DNA from: CAKZSB01 sp964573105
Lineage (GTDB): Bacteria; Pseudomonadota; Gammaproteobacteria; Granulosicoccales; Granulosicoccaceae
Assembly (NCBI GenBank): GCA_964573105.1
Contig: CAZNIS010000005.1
Span: 62,001 to 126,000, forward strand
Direction: 5' to 3'
Length of the DNA: 64,000 nt
In this document: positions 17,528 to 26,181 of the stretch, in pieces
Numbering within the stretch: position 1 is the first letter of the stretch
Layout of the letters: every line of letters begins with the position of its first letter
Made by a program: the position numbers and the translations under genes
The notes under the pieces: model-generated
Databases searched by the model: none
What the model was told of the DNA's origin: nothing
The model's input: only the letters and a program-made list of their open reading frames with translations

Positions 17528-18733
17528 TTATCTGGCCTTATCAAGCGCTGAAGTGGATGAAACTTTGTGGATCGACAAATCTGCACCGCGATACTCGGCC
17601 TCTTCGTCCAGACGGATGCCGACGACGGCTTTCAGCACGCCATAGACGACGAACCCCGTGAGCAGTGCGAACACTATACCCGCCAGCGTGCCAATCAGTT
17701 GGGACAGCAGGCTGACGCCACCGATTCCGCCCAACGCTTCGCTGCCGAACAGTCCGGCCGCTATGCCACCCCAGGCACCGCAGACTCCGTGTAGAGGCCA
17801 AACGCCGAGTACGTCATCGATGCGCAGACGATTCTGCGCGACCATGAAAAGCCACACAAACAGCGCGCCGGCAACCGCGCCAACCGCCAGTGAGCCGATC
17901 GGATGCATGATGTCGGAGCCGGCACAGACTGCCACCAAACCGGCCAGCGGTCCATTGTGCACGAAACCGGGATCATTTTTCCCAACGACCAAAGCAGCCA
18001 GCAGACCGCCGACCATCGCCATCAGTGAATTCATTGCCACCAGACCGCTGATGCCGCCGACCTCCTGCGCCGACATGACATTGAAACCAAACCAGCCCAC
18101 GGTGAGGATCCACGCGCCCAGTGCCAGAAACGGGATACTGGAAGGTGGTTGAGCCAGCACCACATTGGAATCAGCAGAGTAGCGCCCCTTGCGCACACCC
18201 AACAGTATCACCGCGCCGAGCGCGGTCCAGCCACCGAAGGCATGCACGACGACCGAACCGGCAAAATCGTGAAAAGGAGCGCCACCGATGCGCTCGATGA
18301 CATCCTGGAATCCGGCGTTGCCATTCCAGACCAGCCCCTCGAAAAACGGATAGGCGAAGGCGACGATAATCATTGAGGCAAACAACTGCGGGTAAAATCT
18401 TGCGCGCTCGGCGATGCCACCTGAAATAATCGCAGGGATTGCAGCTGCGAAGGTTAAGAGAAAGAAAAACTTGACCAGCTCGTAGCCGTTGGCATCTGCC
18501 AACACCGCGGCCGGTTTGAAGAAGTCGACACCGTAGGCGATTGAGTAGCCAATGAAAAAGTACGCCAGTGTCGAGGCGCCAAAGTCACTGAAAATCTTGA
18601 CCAGCGCGTTGACCTGGTTTTTTTCTCTGACGGTACCCACCTCCAGAAAAGCAAAACCCGCATGCATCCACAGCACCAGTATGGCCCCCAACAGTACAAA
18701 CAGGGTATCGGCGCCCGATTGCAGACTTTCCAA
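17528..18733 (-). CDS. amtB: Ammonium transporter
   Basis: A 401-residue Amt/Mep/Rh-family ammonium transporter with about eleven membrane helices, functioning as a trimer. The pore twin histidines are present at His164 (VVVHAFGGW) and His315 (WPLHGVCGAWGG). The conserved Asp of the inner vestibule (HDFAGS) is also present. The start is TTG at 18733 and no longer N-terminus is available, so any signal peptide would be absent. glnK follows 36 bases on, so the two are surely cotranscribed. NtrC/sigma-54 control is expected for the family, but I did not find a clear sigma-54 box in the short gap to hslR. Confidence 0.95.
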   Translation of the reverse strand: MESLQSGADTLFVLLGAILVLWMHAGFAFLEVGTVREKNQVNALVKIFSDFGASTLAYFFIGYSIAYGVDFFKPAAVLADANGYELVKFFFLLTFAAAIPAIISGGIAERARFYPQLFASMIIVAFAYPFFEGLVWNGNAGFQDVIERIGGAPFHDFAGSVVVHAFGGWTALGAVILLGVRKGRYSADSNVVLAQPPSSIPFLALGAWILTVGWFGFNVMSAQEVGGISGLVAMNSLMAMVGGLLAALVVGKNDPGFVHNGPLAGLVAVCAGSDIMHPIGSLAVGAVAGALFVWLFMVAQNRLRIDDVLGVWPLHGVCGAWGGIAAGLFGSEALGGIGGVSLLSQLIGTLAGIVFALLTGFVVYGVLKAVVGIRLDEEAEYRGADLSIHKVSSTSALDKAR

Positions 18734-18795
18734 GATGATTGTCCGTCAGTGAAAAATGCAATTGTAAAGTAATCGGCCGTCGCAGACACGCGGCC

Positions 18796-19212
18796 TTAGT
18801 CATCTGAGCCGTCGCGACCTCTGATTTTCTGCATCTGCCGCCGATCACGCTTACTCGGCCGGCCGGCGAGCTGTTCACTGCGACTGATCATGCGGTCGGC
18901 TTTTAGTTTCAGCGCCAGTTCCTCACGCCTGCTGATGCTCTCGTCAGACTCGGTGTAGAGCGTGCGGGCAACGGTTGCCGGCCCGCGCTGGGTGCTCAGG
19001 GCCTCAATCTGCACCACAAATTCATAGGGCCCCTTGGTTATCTCAAGTACCTGGCCGACACTGACATTGCGCGAAGGCTTGACCCGCGCACCGTCGACGT
19101 GCACGCGCCCGCCACTGACTGCCTCAGTCGCAAGCCCGCGCGTTTTAAAGAAACGTGCCGCCCACAGCCATTTGTCGAGTCTTACCCGGGACTCTGCCGA
19201 TTCGTGGTTCAT
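18796..19212 (-). CDS. hslR: S4-domain RNA-binding heat-shock protein 15
   Basis: A 138-residue S4-domain protein. Hsp15 binds 50S subunits that carry a stalled nascent chain with tRNA after heat damage, which lets the subunit recycle. The S4 domain fills residues 10-60 (RLDKWLWAARFFKTRGLA, GGRVHVDGARVKPSRNV), followed by a basic tail (GRPSKRDRRQMQKIRGR). The gene has ATG at 19212 and lies 27 bases after the glycosyltransferase gene. It may therefore be read through from the arsS cluster, though no functional link is expected. Confidence 0.9.
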   Translation of the reverse strand: MNHESAESRVRLDKWLWAARFFKTRGLATEAVSGGRVHVDGARVKPSRNVSVGQVLEITKGPYEFVVQIEALSTQRGPATVARTLYTESDESISRREELALKLKADRMISRSEQLAGRPSKRDRRQMQKIRGRDGSDD

Positions 19213-19239
19213 CGAATCTGTCCGTCGTCAAATCAGCCG

Positions 19240-19899
19240 TCAGTATAACGACCGATACTGCTGCAGCCAGCGATACAGGGCGGGATTGTCATCCATCGAA
19301 AGGGTCTCTAGCAGCGCTAGATCGCGGGCATTATCGATATCGACCTGCTCGGCCAGCATATCGTACTGTATGCCCGCCCGCTGCATGGCCGCACGCGTTT
19401 TGCCAGCCACGACATCAGTGCCCCACTCGATATCGCGAAACAGGCTGTCGTGGCTGCAGGTGAGCGCCAGCGCGACGTAGCCGCCATCATTGGCCGGCAC
19501 CATGACGGCCTGGGTACCACGGTCGAGCAGCGACTCGATTTGCGCCAACACCGCGCAATCAATTTGTGGACAGTCGGCGCCGACGAGCACGGGTACAAGC
19601 GATCGCTGCAATGCACTGTCGACGGCAAATTGCATCCGCTCACCCAGATCATTACCGCGTTGCAGCTGGAAGTGGCCGCCGCAAATACCGAGCATGCGCT
19701 GATAGTGCGGCAGGTCTTCGGATTCCGTGCCCCATAGCTCTACGTTGCAACAGACGGCCAATCTGCCGAGCAGGTCGTCCAGCATGGCGAGCTGTAGCTC
19801 GTAGGACGCTTGCTCGCCCAGTGTCGGCACCAGCCGACTTTTCACCTGCCCGGGCCTGGGGTACCGGGCAAACACCTGAACCACGAGGTCACTGCTCAT
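19240..19899 (-). CDS. TIGR04282-type glycosyltransferase (arsenosugar-cluster type)
   Basis: A 219-residue GT-A-like protein of the TIGR04282/DUF2064 family. The N-terminus (VVQVFARYPRPGQVKSRLVP) is the nucleotide-binding start. LVGADCPQI carries the DxP-type metal site, and VPANDGGYVALAL is the family signature. The ATG at 19899 overlaps the stop of the next glycosyltransferase gene (ATGA). The longer upstream frame is only the other gene read in a second frame. The family is named for arsenosugar pathways because it travels with arsS-type radical SAM genes. Its actual acceptor here is unknown. Confidence 0.87.
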   Translation of the reverse strand: MSSDLVVQVFARYPRPGQVKSRLVPTLGEQASYELQLAMLDDLLGRLAVCCNVELWGTESEDLPHYQRMLGICGGHFQLQRGNDLGERMQFAVDSALQRSLVPVLVGADCPQIDCAVLAQIESLLDRGTQAVMVPANDGGYVALALTCSHDSLFRDIEWGTDVVAGKTRAAMQRAGIQYDMLAEQVDIDNARDLALLETLSMDDNPALYRWLQQYRSLY

Positions 19900-20570
19900 G
19901 CCGAACGGTAGAGTGCTGCGAGACGCGCCGGTGATGCGCCCAGGAAATACATCAGCCGCAGCCTCCACATCAGCAGTACGGTGCGGCAAATGCCACCACG
20001 CTCCCAGCGGCGACTGGAGGTTTGCAGCTTCTCGTGCAAGCACACCGGTTTACCGGTTTGTCGCAGTCGACGGGAGATTTCAATGTCTTCCATCAGCGGT
20101 TGCAGGGGATAGCCACCAATTTGCCGAAACACTTGCGCGCCGACAAATATCCCCTGATCCCCGGTCGCGATACCCGTCAGGCGTGAACGAATATTCATGC
20201 AACGCGCAATCACTCGGTAAGCGAGGCCAGGATTGCTCAGGCGAACATCGAATCGCCCCCAGCAATCGTCTGGCAATGAATGGACGAGCTCACAGGCATT
20301 GGCGGGAATCACCGAGTCTGCGTGCACGAACCACAGCAGGCTGCCGCGCGCGACTTCAGCACCGGCATTCATTTGCAGCGCCCTGCCAGGTGTGGCGGTA
20401 GTGACAAGCCGATCGACCAGCGGCGCACCGACATCGACGGTGGCATCGCGGCTGCCGCCATCGACCAGAATGACCTCATGGCGCACACCGCGGCCAGGCT
20501 GCAGTTGCGTCAACAGACGGGTGACATTTGCCGCCTCGTTGAGCACCGGAACAATAATCGATAGCCTCAA
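19896..20570 (-). CDS. TIGR04283-type family 2 glycosyltransferase
   Basis: A 224-residue GT-A fold family 2 glycosyltransferase with no membrane anchor at the N-terminus. It begins RLSIIVPVLNEAANV, with VDGGSRDAT and FVHADSVIP as the nucleotide-sugar and DxD-like sites. GDQGIFV and PLMEDIEISRRL complete the catalytic region, and a C-terminal hydrophobic patch (WRLRLMYFLG) follows. It starts with TTG at 20570, 22 bases after the arsS-type gene. This family is regularly found with TIGR04282 and ArsS proteins, as here. It probably modifies a small ribosyl or sugar product of that enzyme, but that is inference. Confidence 0.87.
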   Translation of the reverse strand: MRLSIIVPVLNEAANVTRLLTQLQPGRGVRHEVILVDGGSRDATVDVGAPLVDRLVTTATPGRALQMNAGAEVARGSLLWFVHADSVIPANACELVHSLPDDCWGRFDVRLSNPGLAYRVIARCMNIRSRLTGIATGDQGIFVGAQVFRQIGGYPLQPLMEDIEISRRLRQTGKPVCLHEKLQTSSRRWERGGICRTVLLMWRLRLMYFLGASPARLAALYRSA

Positions 20571-20592
20571 TTGGCGTTGGGCTCCATTCCCG

Positions 20593-21558
20593 CTATTGAG
20601 TCAGCGCGCCCCCGCAGCTTGAGCCCTGACCGGCGGTACAGCCATAGCAGTGGTCCGCGATGGCAATTGAGTCGCCGGCGATGGACTCAGCGGTGATATC
20701 GCGCAGATGCGGGCGGCGCAAGGGCTTGCCGCCCAGCGGCATCGCCAGCATCTGGTTGAAATCGCAATCGTAAACGTAGCCGTCGTAATCGACGCTCAGT
20801 GTGTTGGTACACATGACGTTGGTAAGGTTTTCAGGGCGATAGGCGCTTTTCAGCAGATCCATATAGGGTTCGAACTGACCTTTGGATATCAACATGCTGC
20901 CAAAGCGCTGGATCGGCAGATTGGTCAGCGTCAGCAAATTGTGAAACGAGATGCCAAAGTTTTCATCGAGAAACTGCTTGTAGTCGCGTTCAAGCTCTGC
21001 CTGTGATGGCGGCAACACCGGCCCCTGCGGATTGAAGACCAGATCAAGGCTGAGGTCGCTGCCATCGCGCCCGTAACCCAGCGCATTGAGTTTCTGCAGA
21101 CCACTGATACTGGCGTCAAATACACCTTTGCCACGCTGCCGATCGACGTTGTCTTCCATGTAACACGGTAGTGACGCGACGATATCGACCTGGTGGGCTG
21201 CGAGATACTCGGCCAGATCTTCCTGCCCCGGTTCCTCGAGCACGGTCAGATTACAGCGGTCGATGACGCGAATGCCGTTCCGGCGACCGCCCTCCACAAG
21301 TTTGCGGAACTGACCGTTGAGTTCGGGCGCGCCGCCGGTGAGATCGAGTGTGTGAATGTCTGACTGTTCGATGAATTCGAGCACCAGCCCCGCGGTTTCC
21401 TCGTCCATCATTTCGGTACGCTTGGGACCGGCATTTACATGGCAATGGGTACAGCTCTGGTTGCAGTAATAACCAACATTGACCTGCAATATCTCGAGCT
21501 TGCGGCGTCTTATCGCGGGAAAGTCGGTTTTTTCAAGCAGTGGATAGGTCGCGTGCAC
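20593..21558 (-). CDS. arsS: ArsS-type radical SAM protein
   Basis: A 321-residue radical SAM enzyme of the ArsS/TIGR04167 (radical SAM/Cys-rich) type. The iron-sulfur motif CNQSCTHC has C32, C36 and C39. LDLTGGAPEL is the GGE-like SAM site. A Cys-rich C-terminal domain follows (YDCDFNQML, then CYGCTAGQGSSCGG), which may bind another cluster. In cyanobacteria ArsS adds a 5'-deoxyadenosyl group to dimethylarsenite on the way to arsenosugars. No arsM methyltransferase is in the window, so the substrate may differ. The start is GTG at 21558. It leads an operon with the two glycosyltransferase genes. Confidence 0.87.
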   Translation of the reverse strand: MHATYPLLEKTDFPAIRRRKLEILQVNVGYYCNQSCTHCHVNAGPKRTEMMDEETAGLVLEFIEQSDIHTLDLTGGAPELNGQFRKLVEGGRRNGIRVIDRCNLTVLEEPGQEDLAEYLAAHQVDIVASLPCYMEDNVDRQRGKGVFDASISGLQKLNALGYGRDGSDLSLDLVFNPQGPVLPPSQAELERDYKQFLDENFGISFHNLLTLTNLPIQRFGSMLISKGQFEPYMDLLKSAYRPENLTNVMCTNTLSVDYDGYVYDCDFNQMLAMPLGGKPLRRPHLRDITAESIAGDSIAIADHCYGCTAGQGSSCGGALTQ

Positions 21559-21743
21559 TGCATCGCCTCATCGGTTGTAATGTTGCGCCCGCCCGGTCAC
21601 GGGGAGGCTTGCAAATGATCGGACCAATCTACACCATCGCGGCTATCACAGCGCGGCTACCCCCGACGCCCATGGCCAGAGTAGCGCCAGCATGCAGCGT
21701 TGCTTTGGTTGATTAATCCTCGTGAACACGGTTGAGACAAGTC
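21559..21743. other. Divergent intergenic region arsS / ycgL
   Basis: This 185-base region must contain the promoters for the arsS operon (minus) and ycgL (plus). I see no clear consensus boxes, no inverted repeat that would suggest an ArsR-type operator and no RNA gene. Confidence 0.4.
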
Positions 21744-22004
21744 ATGAACGTTTTCGTTTACCGGAGCGGCAAAAAAAATACGTGGTATCTGTATGTTCCC
21801 GGGGAAGGTAATTTCGAACAGGTCCCGGAACAACTGCTCGCGACTCTGGGACCGCTGGAGATGGCGTTGCAATTCGATCTTCACCCGGAGCGCAAGCTGG
21901 CTCGGGACAACGCCGCGCAGGTCATTGCCGACCTGGAAGAGAAGGGATATCACCTGCAAATCGGCGATCCGATGATCGCCGATCCGCTGGTCAGGAGGCA
22001 CTAA
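21744..22004 (+). CDS. YcgL-domain protein
   Basis: An 86-residue protein of the YcgL family, which is conserved across gammaproteobacteria and still lacks a firm function. The family signature is clear: VFVYRSGKKNTWYLYV at the start, FEQVPEQLLATLG in the middle and KGYHLQIGDP near the end. The ATG at 21744 gives the normal N-terminus; a TTG twelve bases upstream is also in frame. In other species ycgL neighbours minC or rnd, which is not the case here. Its stop codon abuts the stop codon of the cytochrome gene on the other strand with no base between. Confidence 0.88.
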   Translation: MNVFVYRSGKKNTWYLYVPGEGNFEQVPEQLLATLGPLEMALQFDLHPERKLARDNAAQVIADLEEKGYHLQIGDPMIADPLVRRH

Positions 22005-22343
22005 TTAGCGGTTGAGCACCGACAGGGCAGATTCCTGGCTGGAAAAGTAGGCTGCCAGATCGCGAATCTCCTGATCGGTCAGGCCAACCGCCTGACTCGA
22101 CATGATCGCGTTGTTGCGCGCACCCGATTTGTACTCACTCAGCGCCCGCAGCAGGTAGCTTTCGTACTGACCCGCGATGATGGGGTTCATCGGGATTGTG
22201 CTGTTGCCGTCGGCTGCGTGGCAGGCCCCACACTGTTTGGCCTCGGCGACTTTCTTGCCCGCGTCGGCGTCGCCACCGATTGCGTGGCCGGACAGCACCA
22301 GTGAGACCGCTGCGAGGCAAGCGCCTATCGTGTTTCTGTTCAT
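22005..22343 (-). CDS. Class I c-type cytochrome
   Basis: A 112-residue periplasmic monohaem cytochrome. A signal peptide (about 1-23) is followed by the haem site CGACH and the cytochrome c4/c553-like pattern PIIAGQYESYLLRAL. The probable Met ligand is in NAIMSSQ, and the C-terminal helix is DQEIRDLAAYFSS. It likely shuttles electrons to a terminal oxidase or other reductase. With the gene 13 bases upstream it resembles the two halves of a dihaem cytochrome c4 encoded separately. The ATG at 22343 gives the signal peptide. Confidence 0.9.
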   Translation of the reverse strand: MNRNTIGACLAAVSLVLSGHAIGGDADAGKKVAEAKQCGACHAADGNSTIPMNPIIAGQYESYLLRALSEYKSGARNNAIMSSQAVGLTDQEIRDLAAYFSSQESALSVLNR

Positions 22344-22356
22344 ATTTTGTGCGCCC

Positions 22357-22671
22357 CTATTTGATTGACGAGAGATAGGCCGCGATATCGGCGATATCGT
22401 CATCGCTCAACGATGCCGCATTGGCATGCATGGTCTCGTGTGGTCGCGCTTTGTCGCGGTAGGCCTTGAGTGCCGCGACGAGGTAGTCCTTGTGCTGACC
22501 GCCGATTTTCGGCACGTGGTAAGTGGGATAGGTATTCACGTACAGATCGATACCGTGACAGCCAAGGCAGGTTTCAGCTTTCTTTCTGCCCAGTTCCGGG
22601 TCACCCGCCTGCACAGTCTGAATCCCTGTGACAAGACACAAAAACACGCTCGCTAGCGCCAGTTTTTTCAT
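22357..22671 (-). CDS. Class I c-type cytochrome
   Basis: A 104-residue periplasmic monohaem cytochrome with a signal peptide (about 1-22) and the haem site CLGCH. The PKIGGQHKDYLVAALKAYRD segment matches the c4/c553 fold. A likely Met ligand lies in ETMHAN, and the C-terminal helix is DDDIADIAAYLSS. It is the first gene of a two-cytochrome operon. No oxidase or dehydrogenase subunit is nearby, so the redox partner is unknown. The start is ATG at 22671. Confidence 0.9.
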   Translation of the reverse strand: MKKLALASVFLCLVTGIQTVQAGDPELGRKKAETCLGCHGIDLYVNTYPTYHVPKIGGQHKDYLVAALKAYRDKARPHETMHANAASLSDDDIADIAAYLSSIK

Positions 22672-22890
22672 TGAATTTACGCCATCTTCTGGTTGGTCGG
22701 TCTATCGAAGGCTTCGCGTCCATTGCGCCGAGCGCCCCGATTCATCCATTGCGGGCTGCACACTTCGAACGTCTCGTCACGAGTTTGAAGCCGCGCATTT
22801 TACTGTGCGATGCGGATTAATCATAGTCACCGCTGAGGCGGCAGGTGCCGCCGTACATTTCCATCTGTCCAAGTCGCGCCGAGTTTCGGC
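22672..22890. other. Region between htpG and the cytochrome pair
   Basis: 219 bases on the minus-strand path hold the htpG 3' end and presumably the cytochrome promoter. GGCGGCA (22837-22843) and TGCCGCC (22846-22852) form a tight hairpin after htpG that could contribute to termination, though without a T-run. No tRNA or small gene is visible. Confidence 0.4.
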
Positions 22891-24819
22891 TCAGGCGGTA
22901 TCGCCACCACTGAGTTCGACGATCAACTCGTTGACGCGCTGCACGAACCCGGCGGCATCGTCCAGTTGTCCGCCCTCTGCGAGTACAGCCTGGTCGAGCA
23001 GCAACTGACTCCAGTCGCCAAACCGATCTTCGTCGCTTTCGACATCCATTTTCTTAAGTATCGGATGAGACGGATTTATTTCCAGTGTCGGTTTGTTCTC
23101 GGGTACCTCGTGGCCGGCCTGCTTCATCAGTTGCTGCATGTGCAGCGCCATATCCTGCTCGCCAAGTACGATACACGCTGGTGAGGAAGTGAGCCGATGC
23201 GATACTTTTACGTCTGCAACTTTATCGCCAAGCTGGGATGACAGGCGCTCGATGAGCTTCTCGGCATCCTTCTCGACGTTTTCCTGCTTTTCCTTCTCGT
23301 CTTTGTCCTGCACATCACCCAGATCGAGATCGCCCTTCGCGACGGAGGTCAGCGTCTTGCCGTCAAACTCGTTGAGGTAGGACATCATCCACTCGTCGAC
23401 GCGATCGTACATGATCAGCACCTCAATGCCCTTTTTGGCAAATATCTCGAGGTGAGGGCTGTTCTTGCCGGCGTTAAAGCTATCGGCGGTGATGTAGTAG
23501 ATCTTGTCTTGGCCGGCCTGCATCCGGCCGATGTAGTCTGAGAAACTGACGTTCTGTACGTCTGTTCCGGCGTGCGTCGAGGCAAATCGATACAAGCCAG
23601 CGACCTGCTCCTTGTTGGCGAAATCCTCGCCGGGGGCCTCTTTCAGGCAACGGCCGAACTCATCCCAGAAGCTCTGATAGTTCTCGGCCTCGTTATCGGC
23701 CATTGTCTCGAGCAGTGAAAGCACCTTTTTCACCGAGGCGCTCTTAATGTTTTCGATGACCTTGTTGCTTTGCAGGATTTCGCGCGACACATTCAGCGGC
23801 AAATCGCTGGAATCGACCAGACCACGCACGAAGCGCAGATAGCGCGGCATCATTTTTTCGGTTTCATCCATGATGAAAACCCGCTGCACGTAGAGCTTGA
23901 TGCCATGGTGCTGATTGTGATCGTACAGATCGAACGGCGCCTTCTTTGGCAGATACAGCAGCGAGGTGTACTCGTACTTGCCCTCTACCCGATTGTGCGA
24001 CCAAGCCAGCGGATCTTCCCAGTCGTGTCCAATCTGCTTGTAGAACGCCTTGTACTCATCGTCGGTGATGTCTTTCTTCGGTCGCGTCCAGAGCGCCGAG
24101 GCGTCATTGATTTTCTCGAGCTGTGGCTCTTTGGGTTCGGCGTCCTTGTCTTCGGCGTCGGGATCGGCGTGCACGACCTCCAGCATCATGATCGGGAAGG
24201 TGATGTGATCCGAATACTTCTTGATGATGCTGCGCAGACGCCAGTTGTCGGCGTAATCGTGGCTGTCCTCACGCAGATGCAGCGTGACGGAAGTGCCTTT
24301 TCCAGCTTTTTCGATTGTGTCGAGCTGATAGGTTCCGGTCGCCTCACTTTCCCAGCGAACACCGGCCGAGGCGTCGTCACCGGCGCGACGCGTCTCAAGC
24401 ACCACGCGATCTGCGACCACGAACGCAGAGTAAAAGCCCACCCCGAACTGGCCGATCAGTTGGGCGTCCTGCTGCTGATCGCCGGTCAGTGAATCGAGAA
24501 ACTGACGCGTACCCGACTTGGCGATCGTGCCAATGTTGGCGATCACTTCGTCGCGGTTCATGCCGATGCCATTATCGCTGACGGTGACCGTGTGGGCTTC
24601 GGCGTCGAATGCGACGGTGATGGCGAGCTCAGCGTCGCCCTCGTTCAGCGAATCATTGGCGACCGCTTCAAAGCGCAGCTTGTCACAGGCGTCAGACGCA
24701 TTGGATATCAGCTCGCGAAGAAAAATCTCCTTGTTCGAATAGAGCGAGTGAATCATCAGCTTCAACAGCTGATTTACCTCGGCCTGAAACTCCATCTTTT
24801 CGCCAGTGGCTTCTGTCAT
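22891..24819 (-). CDS. htpG: Molecular chaperone HtpG (Hsp90)
   Basis: The bacterial Hsp90, a 642-residue cytoplasmic dimer that remodels client proteins with ATP. The GHKL ATPase domain (about 1-220) shows the signature LRELISNASDACDKLRFEA, SDNGIGMNRDE and GQFGVGFYSAF. The middle domain begins near 230 and carries KAPFDLYDHNQHHGIKLYVQ. The C-terminal dimerisation domain ends the protein. The ATG at 24819 gives the normal N-terminus; the upstream frame is not family-like. Heat-shock control by sigma-32 is usual, but I could not find a clear CTTGAAA/CCCCAT pair upstream. Confidence 0.97.
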   Translation of the reverse strand: MTEATGEKMEFQAEVNQLLKLMIHSLYSNKEIFLRELISNASDACDKLRFEAVANDSLNEGDAELAITVAFDAEAHTVTVSDNGIGMNRDEVIANIGTIAKSGTRQFLDSLTGDQQQDAQLIGQFGVGFYSAFVVADRVVLETRRAGDDASAGVRWESEATGTYQLDTIEKAGKGTSVTLHLREDSHDYADNWRLRSIIKKYSDHITFPIMMLEVVHADPDAEDKDAEPKEPQLEKINDASALWTRPKKDITDDEYKAFYKQIGHDWEDPLAWSHNRVEGKYEYTSLLYLPKKAPFDLYDHNQHHGIKLYVQRVFIMDETEKMMPRYLRFVRGLVDSSDLPLNVSREILQSNKVIENIKSASVKKVLSLLETMADNEAENYQSFWDEFGRCLKEAPGEDFANKEQVAGLYRFASTHAGTDVQNVSFSDYIGRMQAGQDKIYYITADSFNAGKNSPHLEIFAKKGIEVLIMYDRVDEWMMSYLNEFDGKTLTSVAKGDLDLGDVQDKDEKEKQENVEKDAEKLIERLSSQLGDKVADVKVSHRLTSSPACIVLGEQDMALHMQQLMKQAGHEVPENKPTLEINPSHPILKKMDVESDEDRFGDWSQLLLDQAVLAEGGQLDDAAGFVQRVNELIVELSGGDTA

Positions 24820-25060
24820 GTTCGTGAACCCGTATCGAAATAAATTTACCTGGATCCCGGTCACGGACCGCTGATCCCTCTTCTCAGCGCGGCACACCAC
24901 GCAGTGAAACGATCAACTATCTGAGGACATGCCGATTGTTTTCAAGCATTTGCACGAACGGGCGACGATAGCCGTTCGCGTCGATGGCGTGGCGTTACCC
25001 GCGCACTGGCGGCAGCCATTGCGGCCACCGCAAACAAACCGCTTACGCGCGGCGTGGTTG
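24820..25060. other. Region between rplS and htpG
   Basis: 241 bases on the minus-strand path span the rplS 3' end and the htpG leader. Several short GC-rich hairpins are possible, but I see no convincing terminator, sigma-32 promoter, RNA gene or small gene. Confidence 0.4.
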
Positions 25061-25405
25061 TTAGAGCTTTTCCTTGATTCTGGCGGCCTTGCCTGTCAGA
25101 CCACGCAGGTAGTAGAGCTTGGATCGACGAACGTCGCCGCGGCGCTTGACGTTGATGTCAGCGATCATCGGGCTGTAAGTCTGAAACACGCGCTCCACGC
25201 CTTCGCCATGGGAGATTTTACGCACGGTAAACGCGGAGTTCAGGCCGCGATTACGCTTGGCGATTACCACGCCTTCGAAGGCCTGCTGACGCTCGCGATT
25301 GCCCTCTTTCACCCGAACGCTGACAACGACGGTGTCCCCCGGGGCAAATGCAGGTATTTCCTTTTGCATCTGCTCCGCATTCAGTGCATCGATAATGTTA
25401 CTCAT
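25061..25405 (-). CDS. rplS: 50S ribosomal protein L19
   Basis: The 114-residue L19 sits at the 30S-50S interface of the ribosome. The family start MSNIIDALNAEQMQKEIP and the SH3-like core (FAPGDTVVVSVRVKEGNRER, AFEGVVIAKRNRG) are plain. The conserved C-terminal stretch RSKLYYLRGLTGKAARIKE is intact. The ATG at 25405 is the family start; a longer open frame into trmD is not used. It is the last gene of the classic rpsP-rimM-trmD-rplS operon, 53 bases after trmD. Confidence 0.98.
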   Translation of the reverse strand: MSNIIDALNAEQMQKEIPAFAPGDTVVVSVRVKEGNRERQQAFEGVVIAKRNRGLNSAFTVRKISHGEGVERVFQTYSPMIADINVKRRGDVRRSKLYYLRGLTGKAARIKEKL

Positions 25406-25458
25406 TGACTTGAACTCTGGTCCGATTGGTATTGATTCAGTCAGCGTGCCCGTCGAGC

Positions 25459-26181
25459 TCACTGACCCTTGTTTTTGTCCGCGGCCACCTTGCGCTTCAG
25501 TAGATCGGGACGGCGCTGCCTGGTGCGCTGCTCGCCCTGATCCTGTCGCCACTTCGCGATCGCGCGGTGATCACCGCTGCGCAGAACGTCCGGTACCGCC
25601 ATCCCCTCGTACACCGCTGGCCGCGTGTAATGGGGGTGGTCAAGCATGCCGCTGGCCGCGAAAGAATCTGCCGCTGCGGATTCTTCGTGACCCAGCACAC
25701 CCGGTATCTGCCGAGCTATCGCATCGATAATCACCATGGCGGCTAATTCACCGCCACTGAGCACGTAATCGCCGAGCGATATCTCCCGATCGATTCTGCG
25801 CTGTACCACACGTTCATCTATCCCTTCATAGCGCCCGGCCACCAGAATCAAATCCGGCAATTGGGCCAGTTCCATCACCAGCTCGTGGTTCAGGCGCTCG
25901 CCCTGCGGGCTCATGTAAATCACCGGTGGACTGCTGGCGTGCCGCTTTGCCGCCGCATCGATCGCTGCCTCCAGTGGAGGTGCCATCATGACCATTCCCG
26001 GTCCACCGCCAAACGGGCGATCGTCCACCGTGTTATGCCGGTCAGTTGCGAAATCCCGGGGATTGCTGCAGCTTACCGAAAGCAATTGTTTGTCGATTGC
26101 CCTGCCCGTCACCCCGCAGCGTGTTACCGCCTGCACCAGTTCCGGAAAGAGCGTCACCACAGAGACCGCCGTCGCGCTCAA
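25459..26181 (-). CDS. trmD: tRNA (guanine(37)-N1)-methyltransferase
   Basis: TrmD methylates G37 next to the anticodon, which prevents +1 frameshifting. The 240-residue SPOUT enzyme has GGGPGMVMM (about 58-66), GRYEGIDER (116-124), the knot SLGDYVLSGGE (135-145), and ADSF with the catalytic-type Asp172 before the HYTRP tail. It begins with TTG at 26181 inside the stop of rimM (TTGA), where most relatives use ATG. The frame and spacing leave no better start. The operon context with rimM and rplS is canonical. Confidence 0.97.
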   Translation of the reverse strand: MSATAVSVVTLFPELVQAVTRCGVTGRAIDKQLLSVSCSNPRDFATDRHNTVDDRPFGGGPGMVMMAPPLEAAIDAAAKRHASSPPVIYMSPQGERLNHELVMELAQLPDLILVAGRYEGIDERVVQRRIDREISLGDYVLSGGELAAMVIIDAIARQIPGVLGHEESAAADSFAASGMLDHPHYTRPAVYEGMAVPDVLRSGDHRAIAKWRQDQGEQRTRQRRPDLLKRKVAADKNKGQ

